From: Bryobacteraceae bacterium
GTDB lineage: Bacteria; Acidobacteriota; Terriglobia; Bryobacterales; Bryobacteraceae
Length of the DNA: 64,000 bases
Reading direction: 5' to 3'
Assembly: GCA_019187195.1 (NCBI GenBank)
Contig: JABAQT010000004.1
Span: 29,233-93,232 of the forward strand
Shown here: positions 8,931-17,309 of the stretch, one piece after another
How positions within the stretch are numbered: position 1 is the first letter of the stretch
Layout of the letters: the number at the start of each line of letters is the position of its first letter
Notes under the pieces: generated by a model
The model's input: the letters and a program-made list of their open reading frames with translations, nothing else
What the model was told of the DNA's origin: nothing
Databases searched by the model: none
Translations under genes and position numbers: made by a program

Positions 8931-10150
8931 TGAATGGTCTTGCTCTTGCGGTTCATGTAATCGAGCAGCAGGTACTCGCCGAGGGTATACGGGGTGGTGA
9001 AATAGGCCTTGCCGCGGCAGAGCTCGGTCACCTGCTGGACGAACTGCACGAGGCCGTAGTCGCTGGCCAGCATGAAGGTATTGATCAGGATGCCCTTGCG
9101 CTTGCAGCGGCCCACTTCCTCGAGTGTGCGGCTGATGACAAGCGGATCGAGCCCGAAGGCGTTGCGGTACATCCTGCCGTCATCGAGGGTGAGCGCCGAG
9201 GGCTTGCCGTCGGTGATCATGATGATCTGCTTCATGTCCTTGCGTTCTTTCTCGAGCAGGCGCTGCGCGAGGATGAGGCCGTCCCGGGTGTTTGTGTACC
9301 AGGGGCCCACGTGAACCCGCGCAAGTTCGGAAAGCCGCACTTCCTCGGCGGAATCATGGAAGAGGACGCAGCGCAGCGTGTCGCCGGGGAACTGCGTGCG
9401 GATGAGGTGGGCCAGGGCGAGAGCCACCTTCTTGGCCGGCGTGAAACGGTCTTCTCCGTAGAGGATCATGCTGTGGCTGCAATCCAGCATCAGCACGGTG
9501 GCGCAGGAGCTGCGGTATTCGGACTGGTGGACGTGCAGATCCTTGTATTCGAGATTCAAGGGAAGCTTCGGCCCCTCGCGGCGCATGGCCGAGAAGAGCG
9601 TGGTGGAGATGTCGAGGTTCAAGGTGTCGCCGAACTCGTATTGTTTCGAGGCTCCACTGGCTTCGATGCCGGTGGCGAGGTCGCGCGTCTCGTGGGCTCC
9701 GAAGCTCGACTTGCCGAGCGAGCCGAGGAGATCCTTGAGAGTCTTGTAGCCGAGGAAGTCGATGGCTTTGTCCGTGATTTCAACGGTCGAGTTGCCTTCG
9801 GCGTTCCCGCCGGCTCCCGCCGTCCCCTGTTGGGCATCGAGGCGCACGTAGCCTTCGTTCACCAGTTGACGGGCGAGCCGGCCGACGAGACGGTCGAGTT
9901 CCTCGGGGGTCATCCTGTCGAGGATTTCCCGGATCTGCTCCATCTTTTCGGCGTCGAGGAGGCGGTCCTCATAGAGCGCATGTTCGAGGGCTTCGCGCAG
10001 TTGCTCGAAGGACATCGCGCGGCCGGGGGTAGGATAGTAGGGATTGTCGAAGCCGCTTTGAAGGAAAAAATCGGCCAGCGCGCGCATCAGGTCCTCGGAA
10101 CTGATGTCCAGATCCTCGGGAGTGTAGCGCGAATACTTGATCCACTTCAT
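8927..10150 (-). CDS. VWA domain protein, partner of the MoxR/Mg-chelatase-like ATPase
   Basis: A 407-residue soluble protein without a signal peptide. The C-terminal half is a von Willebrand factor A domain with an intact metal site: DCSHS (DxSxS) within [13 protein letters not shown], and [10 protein letters not shown] further on. The N-terminal half is alpha-helical and rich in Glu/Arg. The start ATG at 10150 has GGAGGG 4 bases upstream. It lies 18 bases downstream of a MoxR/ChlI-type AAA+ ATPase on the same strand. Such AAA+/VWA pairs act as ATP-driven remodelling machines for metal insertion or protein assembly, the VWA part binding the client through Mg. No cofactor gene lies next to it, so the client is unknown. 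Confidence 0.9.
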   Translation of the reverse strand: MKWIKYSRYTPEDLDISSEDLMRALADFFLQSGFDNPYYPTPGRAMSFEQLREALEHALYEDRLLDAEKMEQIREILDRMTPEELDRLVGRLARQLVNEGYVRLDAQQGTAGAGGNAEGNSTVEITDKAIDFLGYKTLKDLLGSLGKSSFGAHETRDLATGIEASGASKQYEFGDTLNLDISTTLFSAMRREGPKLPLNLEYKDLHVHQSEYRSSCATVLMLDCSHSMILYGEDRFTPAKKVALALAHLIRTQFPGDTLRCVLFHDSAEEVRLSELARVHVGPWYTNTRDGLILAQRLLEKERKDMKQIIMITDGKPSALTLDDGRMYRNAFGLDPLVISRTLEEVGRCKRKGILINTFMLASDYGLVQFVQQVTELCRGKAYFTTPYTLGEYLLLDYMNRKSKTIH

Positions 10151-10168
10151 GAGGCCCTCCGGAGACGG

Positions 10169-11659
10169 CTAGTTGAACTGACGCCGTTTCTGGCGGCGGG
10201 GTTGCTCCTCACCGGGCTCTTCGCGGCGGCGTTCATCGGCGGTGAATCCCAGTTCTTCGTTGCGGCTGATACGGCGGTGAGCGTAGAGGCCCTCGAGGAT
10301 GAACTCGCCGGCGGCGGCGCGGACGGCGTCGTCCGAGCCCGGTCCCACGCCGAGAGCGGCGGTTTTTTCCATGAGACCCTGGATGGATTGAAGCTGGCGC
10401 AGCGATTCGCGGGCTCCGAGAGAGGCGTCGAGTTTGAGGGCGCCGCCGAGATCGAAGTATTGCACGATCTGGTTCATGTTAACGCCCTCGAAGTGGTTGG
10501 AGAAGACGCGCGCGGCGGCAAGGCGGATCAGTTCCCTGGCGACGGCTTCCGAGCCCTTCAATTCGCCCTCATACTCGAGCTCGAGTTTGCCCGTGATGGA
10601 AGGCAGAGCGTTGTAGAGATCGGAAACGCGGGCGGCGGCCACCTTGCCGCCGCAGCGGATGGCGCGCGCCTCGGCGTTGGAAGCGACGTTTTCGCTGACG
10701 GTGATGGGGAGGCGTTGAGAGACGCCGGAACGTTTGTCGATCTTCTTATCCTCGCGGGCGAGGAAGGCGATCTGTTCGATCACCTCCTGAAGGTAAGGGG
10801 GGATGATGATTTCGACGGGCGAGCGGCGCTTGAGCCAGGACTCCTGGCGGGTGATGGCCATTCCCTGTTCGACGGTGAGCGGATAGTGGGTCCGGATCTC
10901 GCTCCCGATGCGATCCTTGAGAGGAGTGATGATCTTGCCGCGGGCGGTGTAGTCTTCGGGATTGGCCGTGAAGACGAGGAGGACATCGAGGGGTAGGCGG
11001 ACGGGATAACCCTTAATCTGGACGTCGCCTTCCTGCATGATATTGAAGAGCCCGACCTGGATCTTGCCGGCAAGATCGGGAAGTTCGTTGATGGCGAAGA
11101 TGCCGCGGTTGGCGCGCGGGAGAAGGCCGTAGTGGATGGTGAGTTCGTCGGCGATATCCTGTCCGCGGCGGGCGGCCTTGATGGGGTCGATATCGCCGAT
11201 CATGTCGGCGATGGTGACATCGGGGGTGGCGAGTTTTTCGATGTAGCGGTCCGCGGCGGCGATCCAGGCGATGGGCGTGTCGTCGCCTTTGTGAAGCAGC
11301 AGTTCGCGGGCATAGCGGGAGATGGGGCGGTAGGGGTTGTCGCGGATTTCGCTGCCGGCGACGTAGGGCATGGCTTCATCGAGCAGGGTGGTGAGCATGC
11401 GGATGATGCGCGTCTTCGCCTGGCCGCGAAGACCGAGCAGAATGAAGTTGTGGCGCGAGAGAACGGCGTTGACGATTTGCGGGACCACCGTGTCCTCGTA
11501 GCCGATGACGCCGGGGAAGAGGGAGCATTTTCCGGCCAGGCGCGCGATGAGGTTTTCACGCATTTCATCCTTCACGGCGCGGGCGGCGATGCGCTCTTCG
11601 GTGAATCGGGGATCGCGCCGTAAGGCTCCCAAGGTGGCGGGTAAATCATGCAAGTTCAT
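10169..11659 (-). CDS. MoxR / magnesium-chelatase-type AAA+ ATPase
   Basis: A 496-residue cytoplasmic AAA+ ATPase. The frame is open to 11737, but the ATG at 11659 has AAGGAGG about 10 bases upstream and begins the conserved sequence. Walker A is GLRGQAKT (residues 76-83). Walker B reads GIFAINEL, with Asn191-Glu192 in place of the usual Asp-Glu. Sensor 1 is TANPED (231-236). Length and the phrase QVGLFNIMQEGDVQIKGYP fit the ChlI/MoxR helix-2-insert clade. It is co-transcribed with the VWA gene just downstream (18-base gap). The pair resembles the ChlI-ChlD architecture split over two proteins, yet no tetrapyrrole gene is near, so a general chaperone or assembly role is more likely than chlorophyll synthesis. 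Confidence 0.9.
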   Translation of the reverse strand: MNLHDLPATLGALRRDPRFTEERIAARAVKDEMRENLIARLAGKCSLFPGVIGYEDTVVPQIVNAVLSRHNFILLGLRGQAKTRIIRMLTTLLDEAMPYVAGSEIRDNPYRPISRYARELLLHKGDDTPIAWIAAADRYIEKLATPDVTIADMIGDIDPIKAARRGQDIADELTIHYGLLPRANRGIFAINELPDLAGKIQVGLFNIMQEGDVQIKGYPVRLPLDVLLVFTANPEDYTARGKIITPLKDRIGSEIRTHYPLTVEQGMAITRQESWLKRRSPVEIIIPPYLQEVIEQIAFLAREDKKIDKRSGVSQRLPITVSENVASNAEARAIRCGGKVAAARVSDLYNALPSITGKLELEYEGELKGSEAVARELIRLAAARVFSNHFEGVNMNQIVQYFDLGGALKLDASLGARESLRQLQSIQGLMEKTAALGVGPGSDDAVRAAAGEFILEGLYAHRRISRNEELGFTADERRREEPGEEQPRRQKRRQFN

Positions 11660-11744
11660 CTCGAGCATCCTCCTTCGGGTACGGCTACCGAGCATTGTAG
11701 CAGTCCGCCCCGCATCGTCCGCCGCGAGAGAGATCACATGGGGC

Positions 11745-12626
11745 TCAGCGCCCGCTCCGGAGCCCCTCGTTCATGAGCCAGCGAATCAGTCCGGACGGGT
11801 CGTTGGTAAGGATTCCATCCATGCCGAGTTCAACGTACTTGCGCCAACTCGAGGGATCATCCGCCGTGCTCGAGTAGATTTTCAGGCCCGCGGCGTGGAG
11901 TTTGTCCATGTCGCCCGCGGCGAGGTCGTTGAAGTGGAGCATGATGTGGGTAGCCTGGTGCTTACGGGCGAGAGCCAGGTAGTCCGGTTTGAACCGCCGG
12001 GCTCCCACGAGGCAGCGGCCGATGGCGGGATCGAGTTTCCGCATCTCATCGAGCGTGCGATAGTCGCTTGATTGAAGCAGAAACCGCCGTTCGGCTCCGT
12101 ATTTCTTCAGGATGGCGTGGATCAACGAAACAAACCTGGCCGGGGGGACGAAATAAGGCGAACTATCCGGCTCCATTTTCGTCTCTCCGAACAGGATGAC
12201 GTTGCGGCCGCGGAAGGCTTGCACGAGCTCGTCCAAGGTGGGGATGCGGGCTCCCGGCGATGGCTGCTGCCGGGGGAATGCGCGCGGAGGGCGCGAGCCG
12301 CAATCGAGCTGGCGAATCCGCGCCAGCGTGAGGCTGCGAATGGGAGCGGGGAAGGCGATGTCCGCGCCGGGAACGGGAGTGCAGATTTCCCGGTCGAGCG
12401 AGGTGTTGTGATGCAGCACCACGCGATCGTCCGCGGTCACGCCCATGTCGAATTCCAGGACCTCCGCGCCGAGCGCGGCGGCGTTCCGGAACGCGTCCAT
12501 CGTATTCTCCGGCCGCTGCGCCATTCCTCCGCGGTGCGCGATCACGATGGGCGCGTTCATGGCTCCGAAGCCTGGTGGCGCGCACGAAATCAGAAGGACT
12601 ATTGAATAAAACATGAATCGCATCAT
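11745..12626 (-). CDS. Glycerophosphodiester phosphodiesterase family protein, exported
   Basis: A 293-residue exported hydrolase. The start is the ATG at 12626, with AGGAAA upstream, giving the signal sequence MMRFMFYSIVLLISC. The longer open frame reaching 13880 is only the antisense of the next gene. The GDPD core is clear: IVIAHRGGMAQRPENTMDAF (catalytic His/Arg and Glu), AEVLEFDMGVTADD, then VVLHHNTSLDRE, and a TIM-barrel end with MDGILTNDPSGLIRWL. The family cleaves glycerophosphodiesters from phospholipid head groups or teichoic acids to glycerol-3-phosphate and alcohols. Here it would act in the periplasm, perhaps as a lipoprotein if Cys15 is lipidated. It is divergent from the TrmB-like regulator, with 117 bases between. 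Confidence 0.9.
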   Translation of the reverse strand: MMRFMFYSIVLLISCAPPGFGAMNAPIVIAHRGGMAQRPENTMDAFRNAAALGAEVLEFDMGVTADDRVVLHHNTSLDREICTPVPGADIAFPAPIRSLTLARIRQLDCGSRPPRAFPRQQPSPGARIPTLDELVQAFRGRNVILFGETKMEPDSSPYFVPPARFVSLIHAILKKYGAERRFLLQSSDYRTLDEMRKLDPAIGRCLVGARRFKPDYLALARKHQATHIMLHFNDLAAGDMDKLHAAGLKIYSSTADDPSSWRKYVELGMDGILTNDPSGLIRWLMNEGLRSGR

Positions 12627-12743
12627 CTGTTTTTTTCCTGCCCGGGAATCTGGAAAACAGAAGGCCGGCAAGCCCATGGGGATTGTACTACAGAGGTGTC
12701 CGCGCACGGCGTTTTGTTTTGATATGCTCATGATCCTGTAACG

Positions 12744-13565
12744 ATGCAACGAGATCTGGCGGAGATGGATTTTCAGCGATTCTGGCGCAGGCTGCAACAG
12801 ATGGGCCTGAATGCCTATGAAGCGCGCTCCTACCTGGTGTTGATCGGCCATCCGAGGTTCAAGGCGCTGGAACTGGCGGCGCGGGCGCACGTGCCGCGGC
12901 AGAAGATCTACGAGGTGCTGGACAGCCTGGTGGAGAAGGGTTTCGCGCTGGTGGTGCGGGAAAAGACGAAGCTGTTTTCGGCGGTCGAGCCGGGGCTGGC
13001 GGTGCCGGCGTACCAGGCACGGCGGCAGCGGATGATCGAGAAGGAGATCCAGGAGCAGAACCGGCTGGGCGATGGGTTGATTGCGGACCTGAACGCGGCC
13101 TATTCGGAAGGAATGGGAGGCAGGGGAACGCTCGATTTTCTGCGTATCGTGAGCGAACCCGTGCAGAGCGGGACGCAGTACCGGACCATGCTCAGCGAAG
13201 TGAAGCAGGAGTATCTGGAGTTTTCGCGGCCGCCCTACGCGGTGGACCCGCTCGATGAGCAGCTTGTGAAGCAGGCCCGCGAGCGCGGGGTCGTGTGCCG
13301 CCTGCTGTTTGAAAAAGGGCCGCTCGATGAAGAGCACCGCATGCGGCTGAAGGAGTACGGCGCGGCGGGGGTGGAAGTGCGGCAGACGGAATCGCTGCCG
13401 ATGAAGCTGGCCGTGTTTGACGGAAAGCAGGGGCTGGTGGCGCTGCTCGACCCGGTGATTACGAAGCCGTCCTGGACTTCCGTCGTGTTCGACCACCAGG
13501 GGATGGGGGAAGCGATGAGGGGCTTGTTTGAGGTTCACTGGAACAAAGGGGAAGTGATCGGGTAG
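12744..13565 (+). CDS. TrmB-like transcriptional regulator
   Basis: A 273-residue DNA-binding protein. Residues about 8-85 form a winged helix of the TrmB type: GLNAYEARSYLVLIGHPRFKA, then RAHVPRQKIYEVLDSLVEKG with the recognition helix, and a wing. A short coiled-coil segment (about 95-125) follows, then an effector domain (about 130-265) related to the phospholipase-D-like C-terminal part of bacterial TrmB proteins (EYLEFSRPPYAV, LAVFDGKQGLVALL). TrmB was described in archaea as a sugar-responsive regulator. Its stop overlaps the GTG of a TIM-barrel sugar isomerase by one base, so the two are translationally coupled; control of that gene or of itself is inferred. Confidence 0.85.
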   Translation: MQRDLAEMDFQRFWRRLQQMGLNAYEARSYLVLIGHPRFKALELAARAHVPRQKIYEVLDSLVEKGFALVVREKTKLFSAVEPGLAVPAYQARRQRMIEKEIQEQNRLGDGLIADLNAAYSEGMGGRGTLDFLRIVSEPVQSGTQYRTMLSEVKQEYLEFSRPPYAVDPLDEQLVKQARERGVVCRLLFEKGPLDEEHRMRLKEYGAAGVEVRQTESLPMKLAVFDGKQGLVALLDPVITKPSWTSVVFDHQGMGEAMRGLFEVHWNKGEVIG

Positions 13566-14647
13566 TGCGGCGCAGAAGTTTTCTGAAGGCGATGAGCGCC
13601 GCGGCAGCGCCGTTGGCGCGCGCGGCTTCACCCGTGCGGCTCGGTTATGACACCTATTCGATCCGGGCGTTCCGCTGGAAGGCATTGGAGCACATCGAGT
13701 ACGCCGCCAGGCAGAAGCTGGACGCGATCCAGATATCGAGCCTCGGCGACTTCGAGAGTCTGGCTCCGGCGCACCTGGCGAAAGTAAGAGACGCCGCCGG
13801 GCGGCACGGAATCCGGATTGACGGGGGCATCGGCTGCATCTGTCCCACTTCCGCGTCATACAGGAACAGCGACGGAACACCGGAGGAGTACATTCTGCGC
13901 GGGCTGCGCACGGCGAAGGCGCTGGGGGCGGCGGCGATGCGGTGCTTCGTGGGCAGCATGTCCGAGCGGCGGGGAAAACTGCCGGTGGAAGCGCACATGG
14001 AAGCGGCGGTGAAAGTGTTGCAGAGCGTGCGGCCGCGGGCCCTCGAGTATGGCGTGAAGATCGCCATCGAGAATCACAATGGGGACCTGAGCGCGGCGGA
14101 GGTACGGACGATTATCGAGGAGGCGGGTCCGGATCTGGTGGGATCGAACCTCGACACAGGCAATCCGATGTGGCTGCTGGAGGATCCGATGCTGACGCTG
14201 GAGACGCTGGCTCCCTATGTGGTGACCTCGCATTTTCGGGATTCGGCGATATGGGAGATTCCGGGGGGCATCATGTTCCAATGGGTGGCGCTGGGCGACG
14301 GGAGCATCGACATGCCCAGGTTGACGGCGCGGTTCCATGAACTTTGTCCGCGGGCGGCGATGCAACTGGAGATCATCACGGGGCGTCCGCCGCAGTTTCT
14401 GCCCTGCTACGGCGACGCGCAGTTCTGGAAGGGGTATCCAAAGGTGACGGGCGCGCAGTTTGCGAGGTTTGCGGCGCTGGCAAAGCAGGGGCATCCGTTT
14501 GCGGGCGCGATGATGACGGCTGGGCCTTCGAAGCAGCCGGAAGCGTATGAGGAGGCGCTCAAACTGCAGCAGCGCATCGACCTGGAGCGGAGTTTCGAGT
14601 ATGCCAGGAAGAAGCTGGACGCGGGAATCCGCTGGCGCGAGGGTTGA
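13565..14647 (+). CDS. Tat-exported sugar phosphate isomerase/epimerase family protein
   Basis: A 360-residue TIM-barrel protein of the AP-endonuclease-2 / xylose-isomerase-like family. It starts at GTG 13565, sharing one base with the regulator stop. The N-terminus has a twin-arginine signal (RRRSFLKAMSAAAAP). Barrel landmarks include VRLGYDTYSIRAFRW near the start, KIAIENHNGD (strand 5 with metal-binding Glu), GSNLDTGNPMW and TSHFRDSA (metal His/Asp). These are the four-carboxylate/His metal ligands expected in the family. Substrates in this family vary (inositols, hydroxypyruvate, keto sugars) and cannot be read from sequence. Export of such an enzyme is common in acidobacteria and planctomycetes and suggests periplasmic sugar conversion. 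Confidence 0.88.
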   Translation: MRRRSFLKAMSAAAAPLARAASPVRLGYDTYSIRAFRWKALEHIEYAARQKLDAIQISSLGDFESLAPAHLAKVRDAAGRHGIRIDGGIGCICPTSASYRNSDGTPEEYILRGLRTAKALGAAAMRCFVGSMSERRGKLPVEAHMEAAVKVLQSVRPRALEYGVKIAIENHNGDLSAAEVRTIIEEAGPDLVGSNLDTGNPMWLLEDPMLTLETLAPYVVTSHFRDSAIWEIPGGIMFQWVALGDGSIDMPRLTARFHELCPRAAMQLEIITGRPPQFLPCYGDAQFWKGYPKVTGAQFARFAALAKQGHPFAGAMMTAGPSKQPEAYEEALKLQQRIDLERSFEYARKKLDAGIRWREG

Positions 14648-14651
14648 GCCT

Positions 14652-16190
14652 CTACCGCAGCAGTTTGGCGAAGGCTTTACGGCCCTCGTCGAACTTACCG
14701 ACGGCCAGGGCGCGCTGCGCATCGCCGTTGAAACGGAAGCTCTTGTAAATGGCGCGCTTGGAGGCATCGATTTCATCGAGGAAGGCTCCGATGGCTTCGG
14801 CGCGGCGGTGCGGGGTTCCATCGACACGAAAGTAGATGGGGCTCGTGTGGGCGAAGACGGGAAAGCCCGCGTAGGTCCTGGCGGCTCCGGTGACGCGCGC
14901 GGCGATCCATCCGCCCTGCTCGACTTCGATCTCGCGTTCGAGGCGGGCTTCGCGGCCCTCGATGGATGTCTGGTCCGCGACGACGCGGCCGTCGTGGATG
15001 ATTTCGACGCGGTCGAAGGGAATGCGGGAAAGAACGCGGGCAGCGACCTTCACGCGGGGGCCGGGTTGAAGAACGGCTCCGGGTCCTTTGCCGCCGGCGG
15101 TGAACTCGATCAGCGGGCCGTTGCTGACGAAAGTGCGTCCGGCGCGGAGTCCTTGAATCCAGGTGTCGTAGGTGAAGGCTCCCTCGACCTGAACGAACAC
15201 GCGGTTGTGATCGTAGATCCACCAGTCGGTCCCGCTCGAGACGGGGATTTGAAGGCCGCAATCGAGGAGGCGGTAGTAGCGGCCGTAATCGGCGGCGAGC
15301 CCGTCGGCGACGTTGTAAGCGTCCATCAGGCCGAGCGCGGCGGCGACGGGCGCCTCGAGACCGCTGCCGTTGTGGCACCAGACGGTGAGGCCGCCGAGCT
15401 CGCGGGCCTGCGCGCAGAGCGTGGAGAGGGTGGGGTAGTCCGGCGCCTTGCCATCCTTGCTGAGAAGCCCGGTGGAAACGGGCTCGATGGGCCTGGGGAT
15501 ATTGAGAAACAGCACGTGGCCGTAGCCGAAATCGCCGAAGGTGTGATTGTTGCGAGCCTCCTCGCCCATGTCCATGATGACGCCGTCTCGGGAGAACTGA
15601 GGGAGACGCCCGACAGTGTAGCGATTGGTGATATAGGGAGAGTCGCCGCGGATGAGGTAGCTGAGGACGCTGACATCGAGGTCCTCGGCGGGCGGGACCA
15701 TGCGGATGCGGTCGTCGGGATTCTCGTCGATGGAGAGGTGGTAGTGGGTGTGCGTGTTGCCGGAATACCAGCCGCGGGCTTTCGTATCGAGCAGGGGATG
15801 AACGGTGAGATCCACCTGGTGGCGCAGGCCGCTGCCGACTTCGGTGAATTCGACGGCGGGTTTGTGGCAGATGCCGCGGACGGCCTCGATGCGGTAGCGT
15901 CCGGCGGGGACGGCGACCTCGTACTCGCCGCGGGCATAGAAGTAGTGACGGCGGTCCGGCATCGTGCGGATGGCGTTGGCGGGCATGTAGACCTCGTCCG
16001 TGCCGGAACCGGTGACGCGCAGTTTGGCGGCAATAGGGCGGCCGGCGGGGTCGCGGAGGCTGCCGCGGATGATGGCGGGCGCGGAGGTGTCGGGCTTCTG
16101 GCCGTGGAGCGGGGCAAGCAAGGTTCCGGTGGTGAGGACGGGAATGGAAGTGAGAATCTGACGGCGGGTGAGATGCGGCGTGTGGCCCAT
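14652..16190 (-). CDS. CehA/McbA family metallohydrolase (PHP fold), exported
   Basis: About 512 residues. The start is ATG 16190, giving a Tat-like leader (LTRRQILTSIPVLTTG); an in-frame ATG at 16208 is also possible and neither has a good Shine-Dalgarno. Residues about 40-130 form a carboxypeptidase-regulatory-like beta domain (RDPAGRPIAAKLRV). The hydrolase part follows, with GNTHTHYH as first metal motif, MGEEARNN, LTVWCHNGSG and SSGTDWWIYD as later ligands. The family includes the CehA carbaryl esterase/amidase and McbA but covers many unknown phosphoesterases, so the substrate stays open. It lies 4 bases from the stop of the convergent isomerase gene. Confidence 0.86.
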   Translation of the reverse strand: MGHTPHLTRRQILTSIPVLTTGTLLAPLHGQKPDTSAPAIIRGSLRDPAGRPIAAKLRVTGSGTDEVYMPANAIRTMPDRRHYFYARGEYEVAVPAGRYRIEAVRGICHKPAVEFTEVGSGLRHQVDLTVHPLLDTKARGWYSGNTHTHYHLSIDENPDDRIRMVPPAEDLDVSVLSYLIRGDSPYITNRYTVGRLPQFSRDGVIMDMGEEARNNHTFGDFGYGHVLFLNIPRPIEPVSTGLLSKDGKAPDYPTLSTLCAQARELGGLTVWCHNGSGLEAPVAAALGLMDAYNVADGLAADYGRYYRLLDCGLQIPVSSGTDWWIYDHNRVFVQVEGAFTYDTWIQGLRAGRTFVSNGPLIEFTAGGKGPGAVLQPGPRVKVAARVLSRIPFDRVEIIHDGRVVADQTSIEGREARLEREIEVEQGGWIAARVTGAARTYAGFPVFAHTSPIYFRVDGTPHRRAEAIGAFLDEIDASKRAIYKSFRFNGDAQRALAVGKFDEGRKAFAKLLR

Positions 16191-16264
16191 AGCGGCGGAT
16201 TCTATCATGAAGCGCGCGAAGCGGCGCGTCCCGTGGTAGGATAGGGCGCATTGGAGGATGACTC

Positions 16265-17149
16265 ATGGCGCAGTGCTCCCGACGTAGCTTCTTGAAAACC
16301 GGACTTGCCGGCGGTGTCCTGGCGGCAACCGGAAATCCGCCGCTGCTGGCGGCCAACGGAAAAGCAACCGACTGGGTCACGCTGGGGAAATCCGGCGTCA
16401 AAGTCACGCGGCTGGCCTTCGGGACGGGAACGTTCAGCGGGCGAGTGCAGAGGGAATTGGGGCAGGACGAGTTTACGAGACTCGTACGGTATGCCTACGA
16501 CAAGGGGATCCGGTTCTTCGAGACGGCCGAATCCTACGGTGAGATGCACAAGATGCTGGGTGTGGCGCTGAAGGGAATTCCCCGCGATTCCTACCGGCTG
16601 ATGTCGAAAGTAACCACGCGGGAGGGTGTCGATCCGCGGACGAAGATAGATGAATTGCGGAAACTGGCGAATACGGATTACTTCGATATTCTGCTGCTGC
16701 ACTATCAACACGTGGCGACGTGGCCGGCGGACACGGTTCGGTGGCAGGACGGCGTGCAGGAGGCGAAGGAGAGGAAGGCCGTGGCGGGGTATGGAGCTTC
16801 GGTGCACGGACTGCCGGCCCTGCGCCGGTTCCCGGGGAACAAATGGCTGGAGGTGGCGATGATCCGGATGAACCACAAGGGCACGAAGATGGACGCGGAG
16901 GAGTACAACACGAGCGGGTTGGGGAACGTTCCCGAGGTGGTGCGGCATACACGCCAGGTTCATTCGGAAGGAATGGGCGTGATCAGCATGAAACTGGTGG
17001 GAGAGGGCGCGTTCACGACGCGGGAGGACCGGCGCGCGGCAATGAAGTTCGCGTTTCGCAAGGCCGGGGTGGATAGCGTGACGCTGGGGTATAAGAATAC
17101 GGCCGAGATCGACGAGGCGATAGAGAATTTGAATTTGGCGCTGGCGTAG
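16265..17149 (+). CDS. Aldo/keto reductase, Tat-exported
   Basis: A 294-residue protein with a twin-arginine leader (SRRSFLKTGLAGGVLAATG). The start ATG 16265 has GGAGG 7 bases upstream. The AKR barrel is recognisable: WVTLGKSGVKVTRLAFGTG, ETAESYG (the catalytic Tyr is kept but the usual Asp is Glu), LMSKVT (catalytic Lys) and LLHYQH (catalytic His). The NADPH-binding C-terminal part is short. Family members reduce aldehydes or ketones with NADPH. An exported copy raises the question of its electron source, as in other Tat-borne dehydrogenases of this group. A weak hairpin follows the stop. Confidence 0.88.
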   Translation: MAQCSRRSFLKTGLAGGVLAATGNPPLLAANGKATDWVTLGKSGVKVTRLAFGTGTFSGRVQRELGQDEFTRLVRYAYDKGIRFFETAESYGEMHKMLGVALKGIPRDSYRLMSKVTTREGVDPRTKIDELRKLANTDYFDILLLHYQHVATWPADTVRWQDGVQEAKERKAVAGYGASVHGLPALRRFPGNKWLEVAMIRMNHKGTKMDAEEYNTSGLGNVPEVVRHTRQVHSEGMGVISMKLVGEGAFTTREDRRAAMKFAFRKAGVDSVTLGYKNTAEIDEAIENLNLALA

Positions 17150-17170
17150 CCGCCTGAGCGGTTACATTTT
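17148..17170 (+). terminator. Weak candidate intrinsic terminator
   Basis: AGCCGC-CTGA-GCGGTT can form a six-pair stem (one G-T pair) with a four-base loop, starting at the stop codon of the aldo/keto reductase and followed by ACATTTT. The T run is short, so termination may be partial. Confidence 0.35.
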
Positions 17171-17192
17171 CGATAATCCGGCAAATTACTAT

Positions 17193-17220
17193 TGAATTCT
17201 CCGTGTTAGAGGAGTATTCT
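17193..17220 (+). promoter_or_regulatory. Candidate sigma70-type promoter for the TonB receptor
   Basis: TTGAAT (17193-17198) and TATTCT (17215-17220) are 16 bases apart in an unusually AT-rich patch of the 160-base gap before the receptor gene. This leaves an untranslated leader of about 80 bases containing GAGGAGG before the ATG at 17310. No operator-like repeat stands out. Confidence 0.38.
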
Positions 17221-17309
17221 TTTTCTAAGGTTCGTCTCAAGTAACATCTGTGTCACAGTGGCCCGGGCCGGGCAGGGCTGAGCTCTCTTGCAACCCATGA
17301 GGAGGTCCC

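Noticed and set aside
8930..10996. A 688-codon open frame on the plus strand, and similar long antisense frames at 5756-7039, 14547-16244, 18216-20030, 25766-27568 and 51194-53587.
   Set aside because: Each lies opposite a gene with clear protein motifs, has low-complexity composition and no family signature. High GC content leaves few stop codons on the complementary strand.
7101..11659. A Bat aerotolerance operon (MoxR, VWA, TPR).
   Set aside because: The TPR gene is convergent, the VWA protein lacks membrane helices, and the DUF58 and BatD-like genes are missing. The ATPase fits the Mg-chelatase-like branch better.
12627..13880. A 5' extension of the glycerophosphodiesterase frame to 711 codons.
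   Set aside because: The extra part is antisense to the TrmB-like regulator and reads as Arg/Pro/His-rich sequence. The signal peptide and ribosome site are at 12626.
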